Source of the DNA: Protonemura montana
Lineage: Eukaryota; Arthropoda; Insecta; Plecoptera; Nemouridae
Length of the DNA: 64,000 bases
Direction of reading: 5' to 3'
NCBI GenBank assembly: GCA_947568835.1
Contig: CANOQG010000007.1
Coordinates: forward strand, 4,092,001-4,156,000
Within the stretch, counting starts at the first letter, position 1. Every line of letters begins with the position of its first letter. Position numbers and translations under genes: made by a program. The notes beneath the pieces were generated by a model, which searched no databases, was not told the DNA's origin, and saw nothing but the letters and a program-made list of their open reading frames with translations. Shown one piece after another: positions 1 through 12,719 of the stretch.

Positions 1-294
1 CAGGACATGGGGCAGGACATAGGGCAGGACATGGGGTAGGACATGAGGCAGGACATGAGACAGGACATGGGGCAGGACATGGGGCAGGACATGGGACAGG
101 ACATATTGCAGGACATGGGGCAGGACATGGGGCAAAACATGGGGCAGGACATGGGACAGGACATGGGGCAGGACATGGGGCAGGACATGGGGCAGGACAT
201 GGGGAAGGACATGGGACATGAGGCAGGACAGGGGGAGGACATGGAGCAGGACATGGGGCAGGACATGGGGCAGGACATGGGGCAGGACATGGGA

Positions 295-301
295 CATGGG
301 G
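295..301 (+). repeat. Representative 7-bp truncated unit (catgggg)
   Basis: The motif caggacatggga + catgggg + cagg contains a unit that has lost its first five bases. This is an early example. The same junction recurs throughout the window, usually one to three hundred bases apart, and almost always follows a unit ending in ggga. In a large share of copies the next unit is caagacatgggg instead of caggacatgggg, so deletion and substitution travel together as one inherited haplotype. Each truncated unit shifts the 12-bp phase by 7 and the reading frame by one. That is why translations switch between Gly-Gln-Asp-Met, Gly-Ala-Gly-His and Gly-Arg-Thr-Trp patterns on the + strand. Confidence 0.95.
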
Positions 302-2206
302 CAGGACATGGGGCAGGACATGGAGCAGGACATGGGACATGACATGGGACAGGACATGGGACAGGACATAGGGCAGGACATGGGGCAGGACATGGTGCAG
401 GACATACGGCAGGACATGGGGCAGGACATGGGGCAGGACATGGGGCAGGACATGGGGCAGGACATGAGGCAGGACTTGAAGCAGGACATGGGGCAGGACA
501 TGGGGCAGGACATGGGACAGGACATGGGGCAGGACATGGGGCAGGACATGGGGCAGGACATGGGGCAGTACATGGGGCAGGACATGAGGCAGGACATGGG
601 ACAGGACATGGGGCAGGACATGGGGCAGGACATGGGACATGGGGCAGGATATGGAGCAGGACATGGGGCAGGACATGGGGCAGGACATGGGGCAGGACAT
701 AGGGCAAGACATGGGGCAGGACATGGGGCAGGACATGGAGCAGGACATGGGACATGACATGGGACAGGACATGGGACAGGACATAGGGCAGGACATGGGG
801 CAGGACATGGGGCAGGACATAGGGCAGGACATGGGGCAGGACATGGGGCAGGACATGGGGCAGGACATAGGGCAGGACATGGGGCAGGACATGGGGCAGG
901 ACATGGAGCAGGACATGGGGCAGGACATTGGGCAGGACATGAGACAGGACATGGGGCAGGACATGGGGCAGGACATGGGGCAGGATATGGGGCAGGACAT
1001 GGGGCAGGACATGAGGCAGGACATGGGACATGGGGTAAGACATGGGGCAGGACATGGAGCAGGACATGGGACAGGACATGGGGCAGGACATGGGGCAGGA
1101 CATGGGGCATGACATGGGACATGGGGCAGGACATGGGGCGGGACATGGAGCAGAAAATGGGGCAGGACATGGGGCAGGACATAGGGCAGGACATGGGGCA
1201 GGACATGGGGCAGGACATGGGGCAGGACATGGGACATGGGGCAAGACAAGGGGCAGGACATAGGGCAGGACATGGGGCAGGACATGGGGCAGGACATGGG
1301 GCAGGACAAAAGACAGGACATAGGGCAGGACATGGGGTAGGACATGGGGCAGGACATGGGGCAGGACATGGGACATGGGGCAAGACATGGGGCAGGACAT
1401 GGGGCAGGACATGGGGCAGGACATGGGGCAGGACATGGGGCAGGACATGGGACATGGGGCAGGACATGGGGCAGGACATGGGGCAGGACATGGGGCAGGA
1501 CATGGGGCAGGACATGGGGCAGGACATAGGGCAGGCCATGGGGCAGGACATGGGGCAGGACATGGAGCAGGACACGGGACATGACATGGGACAGGACATG
1601 GGGCAGGACATGGGGCAGGACATAAGACAGGACATTGGGCAGGACATGGGGCAGGACATGGGGCAGGACATGGGGCAGGACACGGGACATGGGGCAAGAC
1701 ATGGGGCAGGACATGGGGCAGGACATGGGGCAGGACATGGGGCAGGACATGGGGCAGGACATGGGGCAGGACATGGGGCAGGAAATGGGACAGGACAAGG
1801 GGCAGGACATGGGGCAGGACATGGGCCATGGGGCAGGACATGGGGCAGGACATGGGGCAGGACATGGGGCAGGACATGGGGCAGGACATGGGGCAGGACA
1901 TGGGGCAGGACATAGGGCAGGACATGGGGTAGGACATGAGGCAGGACATGAGACAGGACATGGGGCAGGACATGGGGCAGGACATGGGACAGGACATATT
2001 GCAGGACATGGGGCAGGACATGGGGCAAAACATGGGGCAGGACATGGGACAGGACATGGGGCAGGACATGGGGCAGGACATGGGGCAGGACATGGGGAAG
2101 GACATGGGACATGAGGCAGGACAGGGGGAGGACATGGAGCAGGACATGGGGCAGGACATGGGGCAGGACATGGGGCAGGACATGGGACATGAGGCAGGAC
2201 AGGGGG

Positions 2207-5200
2207 AGGACATGGAGCAGGAGATGGGGCAGGAAATGGGGCAGGACATGGGACAGGACATAGGGCAGGACATGGGGCAGGACATGAGGCAGGACATGGG
2301 GCAGGACATGGGACATAGGGCAGGACAGGGGAAGGACATGGAGCAGGACATGGGGCAGGACATGGGGCAGGACATAAGACAGGACATAGGGCAGGACATG
2401 GGGTAGGACATGGGGCAGATCATGGGGCAGGACATGGGACATGGGGCAAGACATGGGACATGACATGGGACAGGACATGGGGCAGGACATGGCGCAGGAC
2501 ATGGGGCAGGACATGGGGCAGGACATGGGGCAGGACATAGGGCAGGACATGGGGTAGGACATGAGGCAGGACATGGGACAGGACATGGGGCAGGACATGG
2601 GGCAGGACATGGGACAGGACATAGGGCAGGACATGAGGCAGGACATGGGGCAAAACATGGGGCAGGACATGGGACAGGACATGGGGCAGGACATTGGCCA
2701 GGCTATGGGGCAGGACATGGGGCAGGACATGAGGCAGGACATGGGACATGGGGAAAGACATGGGGCAGGACATGGGGCAGGACATGGGGCAGGACATGGG
2801 GCAGGACATGGGACAGGACATAGGGCAGGACATGGGGCAGGACATGGGGCAGGACATGGGGCAGGACATGGGACAGGACATGGAGCAGGACATGGGGCAG
2901 GACATGGGGCAGGACATGGGACAGGACATAGGGAAGGACATGGGGCAGGAAATGGGGCAGGACATGGGGCAGGACATGGGGCAGGACATGAGGCAGGACA
3001 TTGGACAGGACATGGGGCAAAACATGGGGCAGGACATGGGACTGGACATGGGGCAGGACATGGGGCAGGACATGGGGCAGGACATGGGGCAGGACATGGG
3101 ACATGAGGCAGGACAGGGGGAGGACATGGAGCGGGACATGGGGCAGGACATGGGGCAGGACATGGAGCAGGACATGGGGCAGGAAATAAGGCAGGACATG
3201 GGACAGGACATAGGGCAGGACATGGGGCAGGACATGAGGCAGGACATGGGGCAGGACATAAGACATAGGGCAGGACAGGGGGAGGACATGGAGCAGGACA
3301 TGGGGCATTACATGGGGCAGGACATAAGACAGGACATAGGGCAGGACATGGGGCAGGACATGGGGCAGGACATGGGGCAGGACATGGGACATGGGGCAAG
3401 ACATGGGGCAGGACATGAGGCAGGACATGGGGCAGGACATGGGGCAGGACATGGGGCAGGACATGGGACATAGGGCAGGACAGGGGGAGGACATGGAGCA
3501 GGACATGGGGCAGGACATGGGGCAGGACATAAGACAGGACATAGGGCAGGACATGGGGCAGGACATGGGGCAGGACATGGGGCAGGACACGGGACATGGG
3601 GCAAGACATGGGGCAGGACATGGGGCAGGACATGGGGCAGGACATGGGGCAGGACATAGGGCAGGACATGGGGTAGGACATGAGGCAGGACATGAGACAG
3701 GACATGGGGCAGGACATGGGGCAGGACATGGGACAGGACATATTGCAGGACATGGGGCAGGACATGGGGCAAAACATGGGGCAGGACATGGGACAGGACA
3801 TGGGGCAGGACATGGGGCAGGACATGGGGCAGGACATGGGGAAGGACATGGGACATGAGGCAGGACAGGGGGAGGACATGGAGCAGGACATGGGGCAGGA
3901 CATGGGGCAGGACATGGGGCAGGACATGGGACAGGACATAGGGCAGGACATGGGGCAGGACATGAGGCAGGACATGGGGCAGGACATGGGACATAGGGCA
4001 GGACAGGGGAAGGACATGGAGCAGGACATGGGGCAGGACATGGGGCAGGACATAAGACAGGACAAAGGGCAGGACATGGGGTAGGACATGGGGCAGGACA
4101 TGGGGCAGGACATGGGACATGGGCAAGACATGGGGCAGGACATGGGGCAGGACATGGGGCAGGACATGGGGCAGGACATGGGGCAGGACATGGGACATGG
4201 GGCAGGACATGGGGCAGGACATGGGGCAGGACATGGGGCAGGACATGGGGCAGGACATGGGGCAGGACATAGGGCAGGCCATGGGGCAGGACATGGGGCA
4301 GGACATGGAGCAGGACATGGGACATGACATGGGACAGGACATGGGGCAGGACATGGCGCAGGACATGGGGCAGGACATGGGGCAGGACATGGGGCAGGAC
4401 ATAGGGCAGGACATGGGGTAGGACATGAGGCAGGACATGGGACAGGACATGGGGCAGGACATGGGGCAGGACATGGGACAGGACATAGGGAAGGACATGG
4501 GGCAGGACATGGGGCAAAACATGGGGCAGGACATAAGACAGGACATGGGGCAGGACATTGGCCAGGCTATGGGGCAGGACATGGGGCAGGACATGAGGCA
4601 GGACATGGGACATGGGGAAAGACATGGGGCAAGACATGGGGCAGGACATGGGGCAGGACATGGGGCAGGACATGGGACAGGACATAGGGCAGGACATGGG
4701 GCAGGACATGGGGCAGGACATGGGGCAGGACATGGGACAGGACATGGAGCAGGACATGGGGCAGGACATGGGGCAGGACATGGGACAGGACATAGGGAAG
4801 GACATGGGGCAGGACATGGGGCAGGACATGGGACAGGACATGGGACAGGACATAGGGCAGGACATGGGGCAGGACATGGGGCAGGACATAGGGCAGGACA
4901 TGGGGCAGGAAATGGGGCAGGACATGGGGCAGGACATGGGGCAGGACATGAGGCAGGACATTGGACAGGACATGGGGCAAAACATGGGGCAGGACATGGG
5001 ACTGGACATGGGGCAGGACATGGGGCAGGACATGGGGCAGGACATGGGGCAGGACATGGGACATGAGGCAGGACAGGGGGAGGACATGGAGCGGGACATG
5101 GGGCAGGACATGGGGCAGGACATGGAGCAGGACATGGGGCAGGAAATAAGGCAGGACATGGGACAGGACATAGGGCAGGACATGGGGCAGGACATGAGGC

Positions 5201-5760
5201 AGGACATGGGGCAGGACATAAGACATAGGGCAGGACAGGGGGAGGACATGGAGCAGGACATGGGGCATTACATGGGGCAGGACATAAGACAGGACATAGG
5301 GCAGGACATGGGGCAGGACATGGGGCAGGACATGGGGCAGGACATGGGACATGGGGCAAGACATGGGGCAGGACATGAGGCAGGACATGGGGCAGGACAT
5401 GGGGCAGGACATGGGGCAGGACATGGGACATAGGGCAGGACAGGGGGAGGACATGGAGCAGGACATGGGGCAGGACATGGGGCAGGACATAAGACAGGAC
5501 ATAGGGCAGGACATGGGGCAGGACATGGGGCAGGACATGGGGCAGGACACGGGACCTAGGGCAAGACATGGGGCAGGACATTGGGCAGGACATGGGGCAG
5601 GACATGGGGCAGGACATGGGGCAGGACATGGGGCAGGACATGGGGCAGGAAATGGGACAGGACAAGGGGCAGGACATGGGGCAGGACATGGGCCATGGGG
5701 CAGGACATGGGGCAGGACATGGGGCAGGACATGGGGCAGGACATGGGGCAGGACATGGGG
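2207..5760 (+). repeat. 3.55-kb A-type module, copy 1 of 3
   Basis: This segment recurs at 26,579-30,132 (offset 24,372) and 32,339-35,892 (offset 30,132). Shared landmarks in the same order are GATC at 2,418, the TTGGCCAGGCTA variant ending at 2,705 and 4,569, cattacatgg (TTA at 3,308 and 5,268) and CCTAGG at 5,555. The left edge is placed where the preceding monomers stop matching 26,572 and upstream (bases differ at 2,206). Its right edge is continuous with the next module, as in the other copies. It consists of satellite monomers only. Confidence 0.88.
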
Positions 5761-7060
5761 CAGGACATGGGGCAGGACATAGGGCAGGACATGGGGTAGG
5801 ACATGAGGCAGGACATGAGACAGGACATGGGGCAGGACATGGGGCAGGACATGGGACAGGACATATTGCAGGACATGGGGCAGGACATGGGGCAAAACAT
5901 GGGGCAGGACATGGGACAGGACATGGGGCAGGACATGGGGCAGGACATGGGGCAGGACATGGGGAAGGACATGGGACATGAGGCAGGACAGGGGGAGGAC
6001 ATGGAGCAGGACATGGGGCAGGACATGGGGCAGGACATGGGGCAGGACATGGGACATGGGGCAGGACATGGGGCAGGACATGGAGCAGGACATGGGACAT
6101 GACATGGGACAGGACATGGGACAGGACATAGGGCAGGACATGGGGCAGGACATGGTGCAGGACATACGGCAGGACATGGGGCAGGACATGGGGCAGGACA
6201 TGGGGCAGGACATGGGGCAGGACATGAGGCAGGACTTGAAGCAGGACATGGGGCAGGACATGGGGCAGGACATGGGACAGGACATGGGGCAGGACATGGG
6301 GCAGGACATGGGGCAGGACATGGGGCAGTACATGGGGCAGGACATGAGGCAGGACATGGGACAGGACATGGGGCAGGACATGGGGCAGGACATGGGACAT
6401 GGGGCAGGATATGGAGCAGGACATGGGGCAGGACATGGGGCAGGACATGGGGCAGGACATAGGGCAAGACATGGGGCAGGACATGGGGCAGGACATGGAG
6501 CAGGACATGGGACATGACATGGGACAGGACATGGGACAGGACATAGGGCAGGACATGGGGCAGGACATGGGGCAGGACATAGGGCAGGACATGGGGCAGG
6601 ACATGGGGCAGGACATGGGGCAGGACATAGGGCAGGACATGGGGCAGGACATGGGGCAGGACATGGAGCAGGACATGGGGCAGGACATTGGGCAGGACAT
6701 GAGACAGGACATGGGGCAGGACATGGGGCAGGACATGGGGCAGGATATGGGGCAGGACATGGGGCAGGACATGAGGCAGGACATGGGACATGGGGTAAGA
6801 CATGGGGCAGGACATGGAGCAGGACATGGGACAGGACATGGGGCAGGACATGGGGCAGGACATGGGGCATGACATGGGACATGGGGCAGGACATGGGGCG
6901 GGACATGGAGCAGAAAATGGGGCAGGACATGGGGCAGGACATAGGGCAGGACATGGGGCAGGACATGGGGCAGGACATGGGGCAGGACATGGGACATGGG
7001 GCAAGACAAGGGGCAGGACATAGGGCAGGACATGGGGCAGGACATGGGGCAGGACATGGG

Positions 7061-7258
7061 ACAGGACATAGGGCAGGACATGGGGCAGGACATGGGGCAG
7101 GACATGGGGCAGGACATGGGACATGGGGCAGGACAGGGGGAGGACATGGAGCAGGACATGGGGCAGGACATGGGGCAGGACATGGGACAGGACATAGGGA
7201 AGGACATGGGGCAGGACATGGGGCAGGACATGGAGCAGGACATGGGGCAGGACATGGG
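7061..7258 (+). repeat. 198-bp insertion/deletion module (16.5 units), left copy
   Basis: Comparing 1-2,189 with 5,761-8,147, the alignment offset steps from 5,760 to 5,958 near this point, so 198 bp of monomers are present here and absent near 1,300. The caaaagacagg landmark downstream sits at 1,307 in one copy and 7,265 in the other, which fixes the size. 198 is 16.5 times 12, so the event included odd-length units. The exact edges are uncertain by some units because the flanks are the same monomer. Confidence 0.85.
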
Positions 7259-10200
7259 GCAGGACAAAAGACAGGACATAGGGCAGGACATGGGGTAGGA
7301 CATGGGGCAGGACATGGGGCAGGACATGGGACATGGGGCAAGACATGGGGCAGGACATGGGGCAGGACATGGGGCAGGACATGGGGCAGGACATGGGGCA
7401 GGACATGGGACATGGGGCAGGACATGGGGCAGGACATGGGGCAGGACATGGGGCAGGACATGGGGCAGGACATGGGGCAGGACATAGGGCAGGCCATGGG
7501 GCAGGACATGGGGCAGGACATGGAGCAGGACACGGGACATGACATGGGACAGGACATGGGGCAGGACATGGGGCAGGACATAAGACAGGACATTGGGCAG
7601 GACATGGGGCAGGACATGGGGCAGGACATGGGGCAGGACACGGGACATGGGGCAAGACATGGGGCAGGACATGGGGCAGGACATGGGGCAGGACATGGGG
7701 CAGGACATGGGGCAGGACATGGGGCAGGACATGGGGCAGGAAATGGGACAGGACAAGGGGCAGGACATGGGGCAGGACATGGGCCATGGGGCAGGACATG
7801 GGGCAGGACATGGGGCAGGACATGGGGCAGGACATGGGGCAGGACATGGGGCAGGACATGGGGCAGGACATAGGGCAGGACATGGGGTAGGACATGAGGC
7901 AGGACATGAGACAGGACATGGGGCAGGACATGGGGCAGGACATGGGACAGGACATATTGCAGGACATGGGGCAGGACATGGGGCAAAACATGGGGCAGGA
8001 CATGGGACAGGACATGGGGCAGGACATGGGGCAGGACATGGGGCAGGACATGGGGAAGGACATGGGACATGAGGCAGGACAGGGGGAGGACATGGAGCAG
8101 GACATGGGGCAGGACATGGGGCAGGACATGGGGCAGGACATGGGACATGGGGCAGGACATGGGGCAGGACATGGAGCAGGACATGGGACATGACATGGGA
8201 CAGGACATGGGACAGGACATAGGGCAGGACATGGGGCAGGACATGGTGCAGGACATACGGCAGGACATGGGGCAGGACATGGGGCAGGACATGGGGCAGG
8301 ACATGGGGCAGGACATGAGGCAGGACTTGAAGCAGGACATGGGGCAGGACATGGGGCAGGACATGGGACAGGACATGGGGCAGGACATGGGGCAGGACAT
8401 GGGGCAGGACATGGGGCAGTACATGGGGCAGGACATGAGGCAGGACATGGGACAGGACATGGGGCAGGACATGGGACAGGACATAGGGAAGGACATGGGG
8501 CAGGACATGGGGCAGGACATGGGGCAGGACATGGGACATGGGGCAAGACATGGGACAGGACATGGGGCAGAACATGGGGCAGGACATGGGGCAGGACATG
8601 GGGCGGGACATAGGCCAGGACATGGGGCAGGAAATGGGACAGGACAAAGGGCAGGACATGGGGCAGGACATGGGACATGGGGCAGGACATGGGGCAGGAC
8701 ATGGGGCATGACATGGGGCAGGACATGGGACAGGACATGGGGCAGGACATGGGGCAGGACATGGGGCAGGACATGGGGCAGGACATGAGGCAGGACATGG
8801 GACAGGACATGGGGCATGACATGGGGCAGGACATGGGACATGGGGCAGGACATGGGGCAGGACATGGAGCAGGAGATGGGGCAGGAAATGGGGCAGGACA
8901 TGGGACAGGACATAGGGCAGGACATGGGGCAGGACATGAGGCAGGACATGGGGCAGGACATGGGACATAGGGCAGGACAGGGGAAGGACATGGAGCAGGA
9001 CATGGGGCAGGACATGGGGCAGGACATAAGACAGGACATAGGGCAGGACATGGGGTAGGACATGGGGCAGGACATGGGGCAGGACATGGGACATGGGGCA
9101 AGACATGGGGCAGGACATGGGGCAGGACATGGGGCAGGACATGGGGCAGGACATGGGGCAGGACATGGGACATGGGGCAGGACATGGGGCAGGACATGGG
9201 GCAGGACATGGGGCAGGACATGGGGCAGGACATGGGGCAGGACATAGGGCAGGCCATGGGGCAGGACATGGGGCAGGACATGGAGCAGGACAAGGGACAT
9301 GACATGGGACAGGACATGGGGCAGGACATGGGGCAGGACATGAGACAGGACATAGGGCAGGACATGGGGCAGGACATGGGGCAGGACATGGGGCAGGACA
9401 CGGGACATGGGGCAAGACATGGGGCAGGACATGGGGCAGGACATGGGGCAGGACATGGGGCAGGACATGGGGCAGGACATGGGGCAGGACATGGGGCAGG
9501 AAATGGGACAGGACAAGGGGCAGGACATGGGGCAGGACATGGGCCATGGGGCAGGACATGGGGCAGGACATGGGGCAGGACATGGGGCAGGACATGGGGC
9601 AGGACATGGGGCAGGACATGGGGCAGGACATAGGGCAGGACATGGGGTAGGACATGAGGCAGGACATGAGACAGGACATGGGGCAGGACATGGGGCAGGA
9701 CATGGGACAGGACATATTACAGGACATGGGGCAGGACATGGGGCAAAACATGGGGCAGGACATGGGACAGGACATGGGGCAGGACATGGGGCAGGACATG
9801 GGGCAGGACATGGGGAAGGACATGGGACATGAGGCAGGACAGGGGGAGGACATGGAGCAGGACATGGGGCAGGACATGGGGCAGGACATGGGGCAGGACA
9901 TGGGACATGGGGCAGGACATGGGGCAGGACATGGAGCAGGACATGGGACATGACATGGGACAGGACATGGGACAGGACATAGGGCAGGACATGGGGCAGG
10001 ACATGGTGCAGGACATAGGGAAGGACATGGGGCAGGACATGGGGCAGGACATGGGGCAGGACATGGGACATGGGGCAAGACATGGGACAGGACATGGGGC
10101 AGAACATGGGGCAGGACATGGGGCAGGACATGGGGCGGGACATAGGCCTGGACATGGGGCAGGAAATGGGACAGGACAAAGGGCAGGACATGGGGCAGGA

Positions 10201-11468
10201 CATGGGACATGGGGCAGGACATGGGGCAGGACATGGGGCATGACATGGGGCAGGACATGGGACAGGACATGGGGCAGGACATGGGGCAGGACATGGGGCA
10301 GGACATGGGGCAGGACATGAGGCAGGACATGGGACAGGACATGGGGCAGGACATGGGGCAGGACATGGGACATGGGGCAGGACATGGGGCAGGACATGGA
10401 GCAGGAGATGGGGCAGGAAATGGGGCAGGACATGGGACAGGACATAGGGCAGGACATGGGGCAGGACATGAGGCAGGACATGGGGCAGGACATGGGACAT
10501 AGGGCAGGACAGGGGAAGGACATGGAGCAGGACATGGGGCAGGACATGGGGCAGGACATAAGACAGGACATAGGGCAGGACATGGGGTAGGACATGGGGC
10601 AGGACATGGGGCAGGACATGGGACATGGGGCAAGACATGGGGCAGGACATGGGGCAGGACATGGGGCAGGACATGGGGCAGGACATAGGGCAGGACATGG
10701 GACATGGGGCAGGACATGGGGCAGGACATAAGACAGGACATAGGGCAGGACATGGGGTAGGACATGGGGCAGGACATGGGGCAGGACATGGGACATGGGG
10801 CAAGACATGGGGCAGGACATGGGGCAGGACATGGGGCAGGACATGGGGCAGGACATGGGGCAGGACATGGGACATGGGGCAGGACATGGGGCAGGACATG
10901 GGGCAGGACATGGGGCAGGACATGGGGCAGGACATGGGGCAGGACATAGGGCAGGCCATGGGGCAGGACATGGGGCAGGACATGGAGCAGGACAAGGGAC
11001 ATGACATGGGACAGGACATGGGGCAGGACATGGGGCAGGACATGAGACAGGACATAGGGCAGGACATGGGGCAGGACATGGGGCAGGACATGGGGCAGGA
11101 CACGGGACATGGGGCAAGACATGGGGCAGGACATGGGGCAGGACAAGGGGCAGGACATGGGGCAGGACATGGGGCAGGACATGGGGCAGGACATGGGGCA
11201 GGAAATGGGACAGGACAAGGGGCAGGACATGGGGCAGGACATGGGCCATGGGGCAGGACATGGGGCAGGACATGGGGCAGGACATGGGGCAGGACATGGG
11301 GCAGGACATGGGGCAGGACATGGGGCAGGACATGAGGCAGGACTTGAAGCAGGACATGGGGCAGGACATGGGGCAGGACATGGGACAGGACATGGGGCAG
11401 GACATGGGGCAGGACATGGGGCAGGACATGGGGCAGTACATGGGGCAGGACATGAGGCAGGACATGGG

Positions 11469-12719
11469 GCAGGACATAAGACAGGACATAGGGCAGGACA
11501 TGGGGCAGGACATGGGGCAGGACATGGAGCAGGACATGGGGCAGGACATTGGGCAGGACATGGGACAGGACATGGGGCAGGACATGGGGCAGGACATGGG
11601 GCAGGATATGAGGCAGGACATGGGGCAGGACATGAGGCAGGACATAAGACAGGACATAGGGCAGGACATGGGGCAGGACATGGGGCAGGACATGGGGCAG
11701 GACATGGGACATGGGGCAAGACATGGGGCAGGACATGAGGCAGGACATGGGGCAGGACATGGGGCAGGACATGGGGCAGGACATGGGGTAGGACATGGGG
11801 CAGGAAATGGGACAGGACAAGGGGCAGGACATGGGGCAGGACATGGGACATGGGGCAGGACATGGGGCAGGACATGGGGCAGGACATGGGGCAGGACATG
11901 GGGCAGGACATGGGGCAGGACATGGGGCAGGACATAGGGCAGGACATGGGGCAGGACATGGGGCAGGACATGGAGCAGGACATGGGACATGACATGGGAC
12001 AGGACATGGGGCAGGACATGGGGCAGGACATGGGGAAGGACATAGGGCAGGACATGGGGCAGGACATGGGGCAGGACATGGGGCAGGACATAGGGCAGGA
12101 CATGGGGCAGGACATGGGGCAGGACATGGAGCAGGACATGGGGCAGGACATTGGGCAGGACATGGGACAGGACATGGGGCAGGACATGGGGCAGGACATG
12201 GGGCAGGATATGAGGCAGGACATGGGGCAGGACATGAGGCAGGACATGGGACATGAGGTAAGACATGGGGCAGGACATGGAGCAGGACATGGGACAGGAC
12301 ATGGGGCAGGACATGGGGCAGGACATGGGGCATGACATGGGACATGGGGCAGGACATGGGGTGGAACATGGGGCAGGACATGGGGCAGGACATGAGGCAG
12401 GACATGGGACAGGACATGGGGCAGGACATGGGGCAGGACATGGGACATGGGGCAGGACATGGGGCAGGACATGGGGCAGGACATGGGACATGGGGCAGGA
12501 CATGGGGCAGGACATGGAGCAGGAGATGGGGCAGGAAATGGGGCAGGACATGGGACAGGACATAGGGCAGGACATGGGGCAGGACATGAGGCAGGACATG
12601 GGGCAGGACATGGGACATAGGGCAGGACAGGGGAAGGACATGGAGCAGGACATGGGGCAGGACATGGGGCAGGACATAAGACAGGACATAGGGCAGGACA
12701 TGGGGTAGGACATGGGGCA
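11469..12719 (+). repeat. Transition segment from A-type to B-type domain
   Basis: After 11,468 the match with 41,600 is lost and the monomer pattern changes. About 11,795-12,250 follows 25,263-25,718 (offset 13,468), including caggaaatgggacaggacaagg, the atatgagg variant and the gaggtaag variant (GTAAG at 12,258 and 25,726). There is no catatt landmark here and none until 23,951. The segment ends at the first GATC of the paired series (12,720). Only satellite monomers are present. Confidence 0.75.

Larger units (their letters stand above)
1..11468 (+). repeat. A-type higher-order domain, left copy of the 30,132-bp-spaced duplication
   Basis: This domain is marked by the catatt variant at 102, 1,995, 3,739, 5,862, 7,953 and 9,713 (spacings 1,893, 1,744, 2,123, 2,091 and 1,760). 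The last copy reads catattac rather than catattgc. The order of variant monomers matches 30,133-41,600 at a constant offset of 30,132. The match ends where position 11,469 is G and its counterpart 41,601 is A. Within the domain, 1-1,300 matches 5,761-7,060 (offset 5,760), and 1,301-2,189 matches 7,259-8,147 (offset 5,958). Because the match begins at base 1, the duplication probably continues left of the window. No gene is present. Confidence 0.9.

Noticed and set aside
43-342. Short + strand reading frames of Gly-Gln-Asp-Met / Gly-Ala-Gly-His / Gly-Arg-Thr-Trp repeats, of which this is the first of many
   Set aside because: They begin at the ATG present in every monomer and end at tagg- or tgac-bearing variants. 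They have no non-repetitive sequence, and several overlapping frames cover the same bases.
2694-2705. ttggccaggcta as an inserted element end or binding site
   Set aside because: It still aligns to the 12-bp unit with a few substitutions and sits in phase with its neighbours. It is a diverged monomer spread by duplication, with no inverted repeats or target-site duplication.
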